Shown here: one piece after another, positions 54,538 to 63,566 of the stretch
How positions within the stretch are numbered: position 1 is the stretch's first letter
Layout: each line of letters starts with the position of its first letter
Origin: Micromonospora carbonacea
GTDB taxonomy: Bacteria; Actinomycetota; Actinomycetes; Mycobacteriales; Micromonosporaceae
Length of the DNA stretch: 64,000 nt
Reading direction: 5' to 3'
Assembly: GCF_014205165.1 (NCBI RefSeq)
Contig: NZ_JACHMZ010000001.1
Location: 5,314,501-5,378,500 of the forward strand
Program-made: the position numbers and the translations under genes
The notes under the pieces: model-generated
Database searches by the model: none
What the model saw: only the letters and a program-made list of their open reading frames with translations
What the model was told of the DNA's origin: nothing

Positions 54538-54942
54538 ATGGCCCGCCTGTACGTCCTGCTCTTCCTGGTCCAGATCGCGCTCGCGGTGTGCGCGCTGATC
54601 AGCTGCCTCTCCGCCGAGGAGGGGGCGATCCGGGGGCTGCCCCGGTTCGCCTGGGTGCTGGTCATCCTGTTCTTCCCGCTGGTCGGCGCGATCGCCTGGT
54701 TCCTCGCCGGCCGGCAGCGCCCCGCCGGAGGGCCGGGCACGCCCCGGTCGGCCGCCGGCGGTCCGCGCCGGCCGCTCGCCCCGGACGACGACCCGGAGTT
54801 CCTCGACTCCCTGGCCGAACGCGCCCGGCGGCAGGACGCCGAGCTGTTCCGCCGCTGGGAGGAGGACCTGCGCCGGCGCGAGGACGACCTGCGCCACCGC
54901 GAGGGCGACCCGCCCCGGGAGGAGAACCGCCCCGAGGTGTGA
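54538..54942 (+). CDS. PLDc_N domain membrane protein
   Basis: A 134-residue protein with two membrane segments (about 3-20 and 34-54) of the phospholipase D N-terminal (PLDc_N) type: RFAWVLVILFFPLVGAIAWFL. The C-terminal 70 residues are charged and Arg/Glu-rich, probably a helical cytoplasmic tail (RRWEEDLRRREDDLRHREG). Catalytic PLD motifs are absent, as usual for this short form. ATG at 54538 is chosen; a GTG six codons earlier is an alternative. It converges on the ABC permease gene. Confidence 0.8.
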   Translation: MARLYVLLFLVQIALAVCALISCLSAEEGAIRGLPRFAWVLVILFFPLVGAIAWFLAGRQRPAGGPGTPRSAAGGPRRPLAPDDDPEFLDSLAERARRQDAELFRRWEEDLRRREDDLRHREGDPPREENRPEV

Positions 54943-54962
54943 CCGGGCCGCCCCGGCGGGCG

Positions 54963-55772
54963 TCAGACGCGACGCCGCAGCGCCCGGACCGCCAACGGCG
55001 CGAAGACGGCGGCGAGCACGACGGCCCAGATCATCGCCTGGATCGCCGGGCCGACCACCGGGCCGCCCACCAGCAGGCCGCGCAGGGCGTCGGCCAGGAT
55101 CGTCACCGGGTTGACCTCGACCCAGTGCTGGAGCCAGCCCGGCATCCGGTCGGTGGGGACGAAGACGTTGCTGGTGAAGGTGAGCGGGAAGATCACCGTG
55201 AACCCGAAGATCTGCACCTTGTCGGGCTCGCTGACCAGCACCCCGACCAGCACCGAGATCCACGCCGCGGCCAGCGAGAACGCGAGCAGCAGGGCGAACG
55301 CGCCGAGCAGCCCGAGCAGCCCGTTGCCGAGCCGGAAGCCGAGGATCGCCCCGACGCCGATCAGCAGCGACACCGACCAGGCCTGCTTGACGGTGTCGGC
55401 GAGGATCCGTCCGGCCAGCGGGGACCAGCGGGCGATCGGCAGGGCGCGCAGCCGGTCGAACACCCCCTTGGTGAGGTCGGTGTTGAGCCCGAACCCGGTG
55501 GTCATCGTGGCGAACAGGGCGTTCTGCACGATGATGCCGGGCAGGGCGAAGGTGAGGTACTCCCCCGGCGAGCCGGAGATCGCCGTGCCGAAGACGTACG
55601 TGAAGAGCAGCACGAACATCACCGGCTGGATGCTGAGGTCGAGCAGCTCCATCGGGTTGTGCTTGATCTGCACCAGGCTGCGCCAGGCCAGGGTGAGGGT
55701 GTGCCGCAGCCCGGCCCCCACGCCGATGCGACGGGCCGGGGCGAGCGGGGTGTTGACGGTGGCGGCGGTCAT
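54963..55772 (-). CDS. ABC-2 type transporter permease (DrrB-like)
   Basis: A 269-residue exporter permease with six predicted membrane segments. It shows the ABC-2 signatures NPMELLDLSIQPVMFVLLF near residue 40 and FTSNVFVPTDRMPGWLQHWVEVNP near 190, typical of DrrB-like drug exporters. The ATG overlaps the ATPase stop as ATGA. Together they make a full exporter; the substrate (often a hydrophobic antibiotic or lipid) is not known. Confidence 0.9.
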   Translation of the reverse strand: MTAATVNTPLAPARRIGVGAGLRHTLTLAWRSLVQIKHNPMELLDLSIQPVMFVLLFTYVFGTAISGSPGEYLTFALPGIIVQNALFATMTTGFGLNTDLTKGVFDRLRALPIARWSPLAGRILADTVKQAWSVSLLIGVGAILGFRLGNGLLGLLGAFALLLAFSLAAAWISVLVGVLVSEPDKVQIFGFTVIFPLTFTSNVFVPTDRMPGWLQHWVEVNPVTILADALRGLLVGGPVVGPAIQAMIWAVVLAAVFAPLAVRALRRRV

Positions 55773-56743
55773 GCCGGCGTCCTCTCCAGGTCGGCCCCGG
55801 ACGGGCTGTCGGGCTCGGCGCGGTGGCCGGTGAGGTGCAGGAACACCTCGTCGAGGCTGGCGCCCCGCAGGGCCAGCTCGGCCACGGGGATCTCGGCGTC
55901 GTCGAGGCGGCGGACCATGGCGGGCAGCACCCCGGGGCCGTTGACCGCGACGGTGACGGTGCTCTGGGCGACCTCCGGGCTGGCGGCGGCGGCCTCCCCC
56001 GCGATGGCCACCACGGTCGCCAGGTCGGCCGGGTCCACCGGGCGGACCGTGAGGACCTGGCCGCCGGTCTTGGCCTTCAGCTCCTCCGGGGTGCCGTGGG
56101 CGATCACCCGGCCGTGGTCGACCACGGCGATCTCGCTGGCCAGTTGGTCGGCCTCCTCCAGGTACTGCGTGGTCAGCAGCACCGTCACCCCGTCGGTGAC
56201 CAGGCCGCGCACGGTGTCCCACAGGTCGTTGCGGCTGCGCGGGTCGAGCCCGGTGGTCGGCTCGTCGAGGAACAGCACCTGCGGCCGGCCGACCAGGCTG
56301 GCGGCCAGGTCGAGGCGGCGGCGCATGCCGCCGGAGTAGGTCTTCGCCGCCCGGTCGGCGGCGTCGGCGAGCTGGAACCGGGCGAGCAGCTCCCGGGCCC
56401 GGGCCCGGGCGTCCGCCCGGGAGAGGCCGAGCAACCGGCCGATGAGCAGCAGGTTCTCCGTGCCGGTGAGCGCCTCGTCGACCGAGGCGTACTGGCCGGT
56501 CAAGCCGATGAGCTGGCGCACCCGGTGGGCGTCGCGGCGCACGTCGTACCCGCCGACGGTGGCGTGACCCTCGTCGGCGGCGAGCAGGGTGGCGAGCACC
56601 CGCACGGTGGTGGTCTTCCCGGCCCCGTTGGGCCCGAGCAGCCCGTACACGGTCCCGCTGTGGACCGCGAGGTCGACTCCGGCGAGGGCCGTGGTGGCGC
56701 CGAAGCGTCGCACCAGGCCCTCCGCCCGGATCGCGTACGTCAT
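55769..56743 (-). CDS. ABC transporter ATPase (DrrA-like)
   Basis: A 324-residue ATPase. Walker A GPNGAGKTTT, signature YSGGMRRRLDLAASL, Walker B LFLDEPTTGLD and the H-loop LLTTQYLEEAD are all present, the last being characteristic of the DrrA family. A C-terminal extension (about 230-324) includes the DrrA-type segment PVAELALRGASLDEVFLHLTG. CAGGAG lies before the ATG at 56743. The leader contains a short palindrome GCCGAG/CTCGGC (56802-56814), which may instead terminate the upstream gene. Regulator not identified. Confidence 0.93.
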   Translation of the reverse strand: MTYAIRAEGLVRRFGATTALAGVDLAVHSGTVYGLLGPNGAGKTTTVRVLATLLAADEGHATVGGYDVRRDAHRVRQLIGLTGQYASVDEALTGTENLLLIGRLLGLSRADARARARELLARFQLADAADRAAKTYSGGMRRRLDLAASLVGRPQVLFLDEPTTGLDPRSRNDLWDTVRGLVTDGVTVLLTTQYLEEADQLASEIAVVDHGRVIAHGTPEELKAKTGGQVLTVRPVDPADLATVVAIAGEAAAASPEVAQSTVTVAVNGPGVLPAMVRRLDDAEIPVAELALRGASLDEVFLHLTGHRAEPDSPSGADLERTPA

Positions 56744-56864
56744 GGAAACTCCTGTCGTCTGTGCATGTGTCACGCCAACTGGCCGACGGCACTGACAAAC
56801 TGCCGAGCCTCGGCTGACGTTACGACGACAGACGCCGCGAGTCCCCCGAATTAAGCGGTGGCGC

Positions 56865-58487
56865 TCAGGCCAGGTTCGACGAGCGGGGGTACGCGTCGGC
56901 CGGGTCGGTGAGCACGTTGACCAGGTAGGGCACGCCCGAGGCGAAGGCCCGCTCCAGGGCCGGGGCGAGGTCGCCGGCCTTCTCGACCGTCTCGCCCGCC
57001 CCGCCGAGGGCCTCGACGACCTTGTCGTAGCGCAGGCCGGGCTGGAGGTCGGCGGCGACGTCGTAGCCGTACATGGCGCGCATCGGGTGCTTCTCCAGCC
57101 CCCAGATGCCGTTGTTGCCGACCACGATCACGACGGGGAGCTTCTGGCGCACCAGGGACTCGACGTCCAGCAGCGAGAAGCCGGCCGCGCCGTCGCCCAT
57201 CAGCACGCAGACCTGCCGGTCGGGGTGGCTGACCCGGGCCCCCATCGCGTAGCCCATCCCGGTGCCGAGGCAGCCGTACGGGCCCGGGTCGAGCCAGGTG
57301 CCGGGCTGGGCGGGCTCCAGGTACTTCCCCGCGTACGAGACGAAGTCGCCGCCGTCGCCGATGGTGATGGCGTCGGGGGCGAGCACCCGGCGCAGCTCGC
57401 CGTAGACGCGGGCGGGGCGGATCGGGTCGGTCTCGGCGGCCATCGCCTCGGCGTCGCGGGCCTTCGCGGCGTCCTCGGCCTCGCGCAGCCGCGCGATCCA
57501 GTCGTCGTGGTCGGCCCGGTCGCCGGGGTGCTCGGCGAACGCGGTGAGGATCAGCCGCAGGTCACCGGCGGGCGAGGCGGCCGGGGTGACATGGGTGGCC
57601 CGCTGGCTGGGCGCGTCGACCACGTGCACGACCCGCGCGTCGCCGAAGTCGCCGAAGGCGAGCCGGAAGTCCAGCGGGGTGCCGACCACGACGACGACGT
57701 CGGCGCCGGACAGGGCGGCCCGGCGGGCCTTGGCGAAGGCCAGCGGATGCGACGGGGGCAGCGCGCCGCGCCCCATCCCGTTGGTGAACACGGGCACCCG
57801 CAGCGCCTCGGCGGCGGCACGCAGGGCGTCGACGGCGTCCCCGGCGTACACGTCGGAGCCGGCGATGAGCACCGGGCGGTGGGCGGCGGCGATCAGCCCG
57901 GCGGCCCGGGCCACCTCCTCCGGGTCGGCCTCGATCGGGGCGGGCGCGACCGCCTCGGGCAGCTCCGCGTCGCCGACGGAGAAGATCGCCTCCAGCGGGA
58001 AGTCGAGGAAGACCGGGCCCCGGTGCGGGGTGAGCGCGGTGGTCAGCGCCGCGCTCACCGCGCGCGGGATGTCGTCGGCGCCGAAGACCGTCTCGGCGTG
58101 CTTGGTGACGGGGGCGACCAGCGGCAGGTGGTCCATCTCCTGGAGGCTGCCGGAGCCCCAGCGGAACTGCGGGGCCCGGCCCCCGAGCACCAGCACCGGC
58201 GAGGCGTTGAAGAAGGCGCTGGTCAGCCCGGAGACGCCGTTGGTGACGCCGGGCCCGGCGGTGAGCACGGCGAGGCCGGGGCGGCGGTTGAGCTTGGCCA
58301 CCGCCTCGGCCGCGAACACCGCCGACTGCTCGTGCCGCACGTCGTAGAGCGGAAAGCCGGCGGTGTGCGCCGCGTCGTAGAGCGGGAAGACGTGCCCGCC
58401 GGAGAGGGTGAACATCTCGCGTACGCCGTGCGCGCGCAGCGCCGCGAGCGCCAACTGTCCGCCGTGACCCTCGACCCGCTCCGTCAT
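56865..58487 (-). CDS. Acetolactate-synthase-like thiamine diphosphate enzyme
   Basis: A 540-residue three-domain TPP enzyme. The catalytic glutamate is E53 in VRHEQSAVFAAEA. TPP and magnesium bind at MGDGAAGFSLLDVESL then VVGNNGIWGLEKHP. It is close to IlvB/IlvG in architecture, but no small regulatory subunit is adjacent, so it may be a specialised 2-oxoacid decarboxylase or carboligase, not the biosynthetic acetolactate synthase. GAGGGGAGCGGCG precedes the ATG. Confidence 0.82.
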   Translation of the reverse strand: MTERVEGHGGQLALAALRAHGVREMFTLSGGHVFPLYDAAHTAGFPLYDVRHEQSAVFAAEAVAKLNRRPGLAVLTAGPGVTNGVSGLTSAFFNASPVLVLGGRAPQFRWGSGSLQEMDHLPLVAPVTKHAETVFGADDIPRAVSAALTTALTPHRGPVFLDFPLEAIFSVGDAELPEAVAPAPIEADPEEVARAAGLIAAAHRPVLIAGSDVYAGDAVDALRAAAEALRVPVFTNGMGRGALPPSHPLAFAKARRAALSGADVVVVVGTPLDFRLAFGDFGDARVVHVVDAPSQRATHVTPAASPAGDLRLILTAFAEHPGDRADHDDWIARLREAEDAAKARDAEAMAAETDPIRPARVYGELRRVLAPDAITIGDGGDFVSYAGKYLEPAQPGTWLDPGPYGCLGTGMGYAMGARVSHPDRQVCVLMGDGAAGFSLLDVESLVRQKLPVVIVVGNNGIWGLEKHPMRAMYGYDVAADLQPGLRYDKVVEALGGAGETVEKAGDLAPALERAFASGVPYLVNVLTDPADAYPRSSNLA

Positions 58488-58557
58488 CGCCGCTCCCCTC
58501 GCCGTGGCCGGAGTCACACGCTACTGGCCGGTAGGCGGAATGTGAACCAGGCTCGGG

Positions 58558-59331
58558 TCAGCGGCCGGTGAAGTCGGGCTTGCGCTTCTCGACGAAGGCG
58601 GCCATCCCCTCGCGCCGGTCGTCGGTGGCGAACAGCGCCGCGAAGAGCTGGGTCTCCCAGGCCAGGCCCGAGGTGAGGTCCATGTCCAGGCCGGCGTCGA
58701 CCGCCAGCTTCGCCGCCCGCAGCGCCTGCACCGGCCCGTTCAGGTACGGGGTGACCAGCTCGACGGCGGCGGCGTACACGTCGGCGGCCGGCACGACCCG
58801 GTCGGCCAGGCCGATCCGCAGCGCCTCCTGGGCGTCCACCATCCGACCCGACATGATCAGGTCCTTCGCGCGGGCCGGGCCGACGAGCCGGGCCAGCCGC
58901 TGCGTGCCGCCCGCGCCGGGGATGACGCCCAGCTTGATCTCCGGCTGGCCGAGCTTCGCGTCCTCGGCCACCACCCGCCAGTCGCACGCCAGGGCCAGCT
59001 CGCAGCCGCCGCCGAGGGCGTACCCGGTGATCGCGGCGACCACCGGCTTGGGGATCCGGGCGAACGCGCCCAGCGCGCCGGACAGGTCCGCCGCCCGCTC
59101 CGCCATGTCCACGTAGGACATGACGGCCATCTCCTTGATGTCCGCGCCGGCCGCGAAGACCTTCTCGCCGCCGTACACGATGACGGCGCGGACCCCGGGG
59201 TCCGCGGTGGCCTCCGCAGCGGCGGCGCGCAACTCCTCCTGGACCTGCTTGTTCAGCGCGTTCATCGGCGGCCGGTCCAACCGGATGGTGCCGATGCCGT
59301 CCTTGGTCTCCAGCCGCACGAACTCGCTCAC
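58558..59331 (-). CDS. Enoyl-CoA hydratase/isomerase family protein
   Basis: A 257-residue crotonase. The oxyanion-hole loops are FAAGADIKEM and TGYALGGGCELALACD, and the paired glutamates of hydratases lie in GGGCELAL and GQPEIKLGVIPGAGGTQRL. It is expected to hydrate 2-enoyl-CoA in fatty-acid breakdown. The GTG start has AGGG five bases upstream. It is upstream of the TPP enzyme gene on the same strand, with a 70-base gap. The etf genes a few kilobases away could serve the same pathway, which is inference. Confidence 0.93.
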   Translation of the reverse strand: MSEFVRLETKDGIGTIRLDRPPMNALNKQVQEELRAAAAEATADPGVRAVIVYGGEKVFAAGADIKEMAVMSYVDMAERAADLSGALGAFARIPKPVVAAITGYALGGGCELALACDWRVVAEDAKLGQPEIKLGVIPGAGGTQRLARLVGPARAKDLIMSGRMVDAQEALRIGLADRVVPAADVYAAAVELVTPYLNGPVQALRAAKLAVDAGLDMDLTSGLAWETQLFAALFATDDRREGMAAFVEKRKPDFTGR

Positions 59332-59430
59332 GCTGCCCTCACTTCCTCGTCGAAGTCGCGTGCCAACCTTACGGCCCGGATCGTTGGGGCAGATAGTCTG
59401 ATGTCCGCCCCTGCCCCACCGGAGGCCGCC

Positions 59431-59955
59431 ATGGTCACGTACTACGACGACAGGTCGGTGCAGGTCACCTCCACGGCGGTGCGGGCGGACGGCCGGACGT
59501 ACCCGCTGGCCGAGATCAGCGTGGTCTGGCACCTGCGCGGCAGCCGGTCCTGGCGGGTCCTCGCCGGCCGGGGCGCGATCGGCGCGGCGCTCGCCGCCCC
59601 GCTGGTCGCCGCCGCGCTGGGGGTGGCGCTCGCCCTGTGGCTGCACCGCTCGTTGACGGTCACGATCGCCATCGTGGGGGCCTCCGTGCTGGTCGGGCTC
59701 GCCGTCGGGCCGGTCGCCGACTTCCTCTTCGAGCGCCTGGACCGCTCGTACGCCCGGGGCAGCCGCCAGTGGGAGCTGTGGGCCCGTTGGCGGGGCCAGC
59801 CGGTGCGGCTGGTGCAGACGGGCGACGCGCTGCGCTTCGGGCAGATCTACCGGGCGGTGCAGCGGGCGGTGGAGGCGGGGCAGGCGGAGACAGGGCAGGC
59901 GGAGCGGTTCGGCCGGACCGGCGGCCGCCCGCCGGGAAGCGCCGTCAGGCCGTAG
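59431..59955 (+). CDS. DUF6232-type membrane protein, copy A
   Basis: A 174-residue protein with an N-terminal beta-rich part (TYYDDRSVQVTSTAVRADGR), two membrane segments (about 51-73 and 78-100) and a C-terminal part ending in GDALRFGQIYRAVQRAVE. The last motif is shared exactly with copy B. GGAGG lies five bases before the ATG at 59431, so an upstream ATG at 59401 is rejected. The family is known to me only as DUF6232, of unknown function. Confidence 0.78.
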   Translation: MVTYYDDRSVQVTSTAVRADGRTYPLAEISVVWHLRGSRSWRVLAGRGAIGAALAAPLVAAALGVALALWLHRSLTVTIAIVGASVLVGLAVGPVADFLFERLDRSYARGSRQWELWARWRGQPVRLVQTGDALRFGQIYRAVQRAVEAGQAETGQAERFGRTGGRPPGSAVRP

Positions 59956-60351
59956 CGCCCCGGCGCGGACCCCGCCCGGCGCCCCGGCCCGCCCCGGCCC
60001 GTGCGCGGCGGGCCCGTGCCCGGCGGCCGTGCGCGGCGGCCCGAGGAAGGCGGCCCGTGCGCGGCGACCCGAGGGAGGCGGATCCCGCGCGGCCCCGCCC
60101 AGCAAGGGCTTCAGCCAGACTAGGGAGCTGATGTCGTAGCTGGATCAGGCTCCGGCCCGGCCCGGCCCGGCGCGGCCCGGCCCGGCGCGGCCGGTGCAGT
60201 GACCAGCCGGGAGAGGGCCCGGTGCGGGGCCGGACCGGGGCGGGGACGCCGTGCCCGGGGCGGGCGATGTCGTAGCTGACTCAGCTCCCTAGCGCGCCGA
60301 ACATCCCTCGCCGGGCTGGGCGGGCACGCCCGGCGGCGGTTAGGCTTGGTG
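59956..60351. other. GC-rich intergenic region with repeats
   Basis: This 396-base gap between the two DUF6232 genes has no convincing gene. Its left part is a run of short CGGCCCGTGCGCGGCG-like direct repeats (59995-60075). The right part is the palindromic element at 60120-60292 with a CCCGG-rich centre. A promoter for copy B must lie near 60300-60345. Confidence 0.6.
60120..60292. repeat. Inverted-repeat element, diverged copy 2
   Basis: CTAGGGAGCTGA at 60120-60131 is repeated in inverse at 60281-60292. In addition GATGTCGTAGCTG occurs directly at 60130-60142 and 60266-60278. The right end matches the right end of the element at 43894-43920 at all but three of 26 positions. The centre is GC-rich and non-coding. 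Confidence 0.75.
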
Positions 60352-60834
60352 ATGGCCATCTATTACCAGGACGACGCGGTGCAGGTGACCTCCGAGTCGA
60401 TCCGGGTGGGTGGCCACACCATCCTGCTCACCGACGTCACCTACGTCTGGCACGCGCGCGGGCGCACGACCCTCGCCGTGCGCGGCCGGGTGATCGGTCG
60501 GGGCGTGCTGGTGCTCCTGCTGTCGCTCCCGCCGCTGGTGGCGCTGGTCTGCGTGGTGTCGCTCGCCTGGTCCGCGCAGGACCGGGGCAACTGGACCCTC
60601 GCCCTGATCATCCTGGCCGCCTGCGCGGTCGGCGCGCTGGCCCTGGTCCCGTTCCTGGAGGTGCCGCTCGGCTGGCTCGACCGCTCGTACGAGCGGGGCA
60701 ACCGGGTCAACGAGCTGTGGGTGCAGCACCACGGGCGGGAGGTGATGCTGCTGAGCATGCCGGACGCGCTGCGGTTCGGGCAGATCTACCGCGCCGTGCA
60801 GCGGGCCGTGGAGCAGCAGGGCGACCGGGGCTGA
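60352..60834 (+). CDS. DUF6232-type membrane protein, copy B
   Basis: A 160-residue paralogue of the protein at 59431-59955. The N-terminal part reads IYYQDDAVQVTSESIRVGGH, two membrane segments follow (about 45-67 and 77-97), and the tail has PDALRFGQIYRAVQRAVE. The motif LDRSYERGNRVNELW parallels LDRSYARGSRQWELW in copy A. The ATG at 60352 has no strong ribosome-binding site. The two genes are tandem but separated by a repeat element. Confidence 0.78.
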   Translation: MAIYYQDDAVQVTSESIRVGGHTILLTDVTYVWHARGRTTLAVRGRVIGRGVLVLLLSLPPLVALVCVVSLAWSAQDRGNWTLALIILAACAVGALALVPFLEVPLGWLDRSYERGNRVNELWVQHHGREVMLLSMPDALRFGQIYRAVQRAVEQQGDRG

Positions 60835-60872
60835 CCGGGCGGCACTGGCCCGCCCCGCGCACACTGGAGGGC

Positions 60873-61592
60873 ATGGTGCTTCCCCTCCCCCGGCCGTCCG
60901 CCGTCGTCGGCCTCACCCGCTCCGCACTCGACCAGGCGCTCGGCTCGGCGGCCTCCGTCGCCGCCCTGCCGGCCCGCGCCTTCGCGCTGCTCGACGGGGT
61001 GGAGGCGCTGCTGCACCGGGTCAACGGGGTGGTGGACCGGATCGAGGGGACGCTGGACCGCACCGACCGGGTGCTCGACGACGCCGAGAGCGCCGTCCGG
61101 GAGGTCGCCGTGATCAGTGCCGCCGCGACCACCGCGATCGACACCGCCACCGAGGTCGCCGCCGCCGCGGCCGTGGTCGTCGGCGAGGCCGAGCGGGTCT
61201 CCGCCGCCGCCGGCACCGTGGTCGCCGAGGCCGGCGCGGTGGCCCACCACGCCGCGGGGACCGTGACCGCCGCCGCCGCGGCGGCCGGCACCGCGGCCGA
61301 ACTGCTGGCCGCGTACGAGCCGGCGCTGCGCCGGGGCGCGCCGATGGCGGCCCGGTTCGTCGAGCAGCTCAGCCACGAGGAGGTGACCGCGGCCATCCGC
61401 CTCGTCGACGAGCTGCCCAAGCTCAGGGAGCACCTGACCGCCGACGTGCTGCCGATCCTGGCGACGCTGGACCGGGTGGGCCCCGACCTGCACGACCTGC
61501 TCGACGTCACCCGCGACCTGAAGCTCGCCGTGGCCGGCATCCCCGGCCTCGGCATGCTCCGCCGCCGGGGCGAGAAGCTGACCGACGAGTGA
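60873..61592 (+). CDS. Ala-rich helical protein of unknown function
   Basis: A 239-residue protein. The middle (about 60-145) is an Ala/Val-rich heptad-like segment with few charges (AAATTAIDTATEVAAAAAVV), likely an amphipathic coiled coil. The C-terminal part is compact and charged and ends GMLRRRGEKLTDE. There is no membrane segment of normal hydrophobicity nor signal peptide. GGAGG is five bases before the ATG. It follows copy B of the DUF6232 genes by 38 bases, so the two may be co-transcribed. I do not recognise the family. Confidence 0.72.
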   Translation: MVLPLPRPSAVVGLTRSALDQALGSAASVAALPARAFALLDGVEALLHRVNGVVDRIEGTLDRTDRVLDDAESAVREVAVISAAATTAIDTATEVAAAAAVVVGEAERVSAAAGTVVAEAGAVAHHAAGTVTAAAAAAGTAAELLAAYEPALRRGAPMAARFVEQLSHEEVTAAIRLVDELPKLREHLTADVLPILATLDRVGPDLHDLLDVTRDLKLAVAGIPGLGMLRRRGEKLTDE

Positions 61593-61617
61593 GCCGACCC
61601 GGCGGGTGGGGCCGACC

Positions 61618-61662
61618 GGGACGGGTCAGGCCGGGACGGGTCAGGCCGGGACGGGTCAGGCC
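61618..61662. repeat. Triplicate 15-bp tandem repeat
   Basis: GGGACGGGTCAGGCC occurs three times in perfect succession (61618, 61633 and 61648). The third copy includes the stop codon of the ribokinase-family gene. It fills the gap between converging genes. Confidence 0.9.
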
Positions 61663-62555
61663 GGCGGGGCGTAGAGCTGGTCGATCTCGGCCCGGCTGGG
61701 CAGGGCCACGGACGCGCCGAGCCGGCGTACGCAGGCCGCGCCGGCCGCCGCCGCCCAGTGCACCGCCGCCCGCAGGTCCCGCCCCTCGCCCCAGGCCACC
61801 GCGAGCGCGGCCGTGAACGCGTCCCCGGCGGCGGTCGAGTCGACCACCTCCACCCGCACCGCCGGGACGTGCACCGGCGCGGCGTCGCGCGCGACGTACC
61901 AGGCGCCCGCGCCGCCGAGGGTCAGCACCGCGCGGGGCACCAGCGCGAGCAGCGCGCCCGGGTCGTCGCGCCCGGCGCCGGTGAGCATGCGCGCCTCGGT
62001 CTCGTTGACCACCAGCAGGTCCACGGCGTCGAGCAGCTCCGCCGGCACGTGCCGGGCGGGCGCGGCGTTGAGGATCACCCGGGTGCCGGCGGCCCGGGCG
62101 GCCAGCGCCGCCTCGGTCACCGTCGCCACGGGGATCTCCAGCTGGGCGACCAGGACGTCCGCGTCGCGTACGGCGGAAAGCTCGGCCTCGGTGAGGCCGG
62201 TGAACGCGGCGTTCGCGCCGGGGGTGACCAGAATGGCGTTCTCGCCGTCGGCGCTGACCATCACCAGGGCGACGCCGGACGCCCCGTAGACCACCCGGAG
62301 ATGTCCGGTGTCGACGCCCGCCGCCGTGATCCGCGCCCGCAGGGTCACCCCGAACGCGTCGGAGCCGATCGCGCCGAGGAAGGCGCAGGACGCCCCGGCC
62401 CGCGTGGCGGCGACCGCCTGGTTGGCCCCCTTGCCGCCGGGCACCATGACGAAGTCGCTGCCGAGCACCGTCTCGCCGGGGCGGGGCAGGGCCCCGGCGG
62501 TGGCCACCAGGTCCATGTTGGCGCTGCCCACGACGGCGACGCGGGTCTGCCGCAC
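61656..62555 (-). CDS. Ribokinase-family (PfkB) sugar or nucleoside kinase
   Basis: A 299-residue kinase. Family motifs are present at both ends: GGKGANQAVAATRAGA near residue 43 and the anion-hole/catalytic base STAAGDAFTAALAVAWGEG near 250. The start VAVVGSANMDLVATAG is typical of ribokinase. GGGAGG lies directly upstream of the GTG. Ribose is the most likely substrate, but adenosine or fructose cannot be excluded. No transporter is adjacent. Its stop codon lies inside a 15-bp tandem repeat. Confidence 0.88.
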   Translation of the reverse strand: MRQTRVAVVGSANMDLVATAGALPRPGETVLGSDFVMVPGGKGANQAVAATRAGASCAFLGAIGSDAFGVTLRARITAAGVDTGHLRVVYGASGVALVMVSADGENAILVTPGANAAFTGLTEAELSAVRDADVLVAQLEIPVATVTEAALAARAAGTRVILNAAPARHVPAELLDAVDLLVVNETEARMLTGAGRDDPGALLALVPRAVLTLGGAGAWYVARDAAPVHVPAVRVEVVDSTAAGDAFTAALAVAWGEGRDLRAAVHWAAAAGAACVRRLGASVALPSRAEIDQLYAPPA

Positions 62556-62599
62556 GGTTGCCTCCCTTGCTCCGGCCACTGCGGCCGCACGGACGCGGC

Positions 62600-63442
62600 T
62601 CAGGCGGAGCGGGCCGTCCAGCGGTCGCCGTGGCGCTCGACCGTCAGCGGCAGGCCGAAGGTCTTGGCGAGATTGTCGGCGGTGAGGGTGTCGCCGAGCA
62701 GCCCCTGGGCCACCACGACGCCCTCGCGCAGCAGCAGCGCGTGGGTGAACCCGGGCGGGATCTCCTCGACGTGGTGGGTGACCAGGACCAGCGCCGGGGC
62801 GTCGGGGTCGGCCGCCAGCTCGGCCAGCCGGGCCACCAGGTCCTCGCGCCCGCCCAGGTCGAGGCCGGCGGCGGGCTCGTCGAGCAGCAGCAGCTCGGGG
62901 TCGGTCATCAGCGCGCGGGCGATCTGCACCCGCTTGCGCTCCCCTTCGGACAGGGTGCCGAAGGCCCGGTCGGCGAGGTGCCCGACGCCGAGCTGGCCGA
63001 GCAGGGCGCGGGCCCGCGCCTCGTCGGCGGGGTCGTAGCTCTCCCGCCAGCGCCCGACCACCGACCAGGCGGCGGTGACCACCGCGTCGGTGACCAGCTC
63101 CTCGGCGGGCACCTGCCCGGCGAGGGCCGCGGTCGACAGGCCGATGCGGGTGCGCAGCTCGTTGATGTCGGTGCGGCCGATGCGCTCGCCCAGCACGTGG
63201 GCGACGCCGGTCGTCGGGTGCAGCCGGCCGGCGGCCAGGTTCAGCAGGGTGGTCTTGCCGGCCCCGTTGGGGCCCAGCACGACCCAGCGTTCGTCCAGCT
63301 CGACCCGCCAGTGCACGTCGTGCAGCAGCGCGGCGCCGGACCGGCGTACGGCGACGCCGTCCAGGCTGACCACCAGATCCGCGTCCACGGGGCTGGCGGC
63401 GGGGGCGGCGGCGGGGGCGCCGGGGATCAGGTCACCAGTCAC
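62600..63442 (-). CDS. ABC transporter ATPase without adjacent permease
   Basis: A 280-residue ATPase. Walker A GPNGAGKTT, signature LSEGERKRVQIARAL, Walker B LLLLDEPAAGLDLGG and H-loop VLVTHHVEEIPPG are intact. The His-rich H-loop and the GFTHALLL segment are as in the stand-alone ATPases related to ModF/YusV-type proteins. No membrane gene is next to it, so it may serve a distant permease or act alone. A GTG at 63442 is chosen as start. Confidence 0.85.
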   Translation of the reverse strand: MTGDLIPGAPAAAPAASPVDADLVVSLDGVAVRRSGAALLHDVHWRVELDERWVVLGPNGAGKTTLLNLAAGRLHPTTGVAHVLGERIGRTDINELRTRIGLSTAALAGQVPAEELVTDAVVTAAWSVVGRWRESYDPADEARARALLGQLGVGHLADRAFGTLSEGERKRVQIARALMTDPELLLLDEPAAGLDLGGREDLVARLAELAADPDAPALVLVTHHVEEIPPGFTHALLLREGVVVAQGLLGDTLTADNLAKTFGLPLTVERHGDRWTARSA

Positions 63443-63566
63443 CCGCCCATCCAACCACGCACCTCCGCACCGCCCCCCACGGGCGGCGTCCACGCCCTAG
63501 GGTGGGGCGCCGTGTCGTTGGTCACCGCACGGGGGAGGCGCGGATGTCACACCGGGAGCACGTCGG

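Noticed and set aside
56865..58487. Biosynthetic acetolactate synthase IlvB
   Set aside because: No ilvN or ilvC neighbour is present, and sequence alone does not separate IlvB from related TPP decarboxylases.
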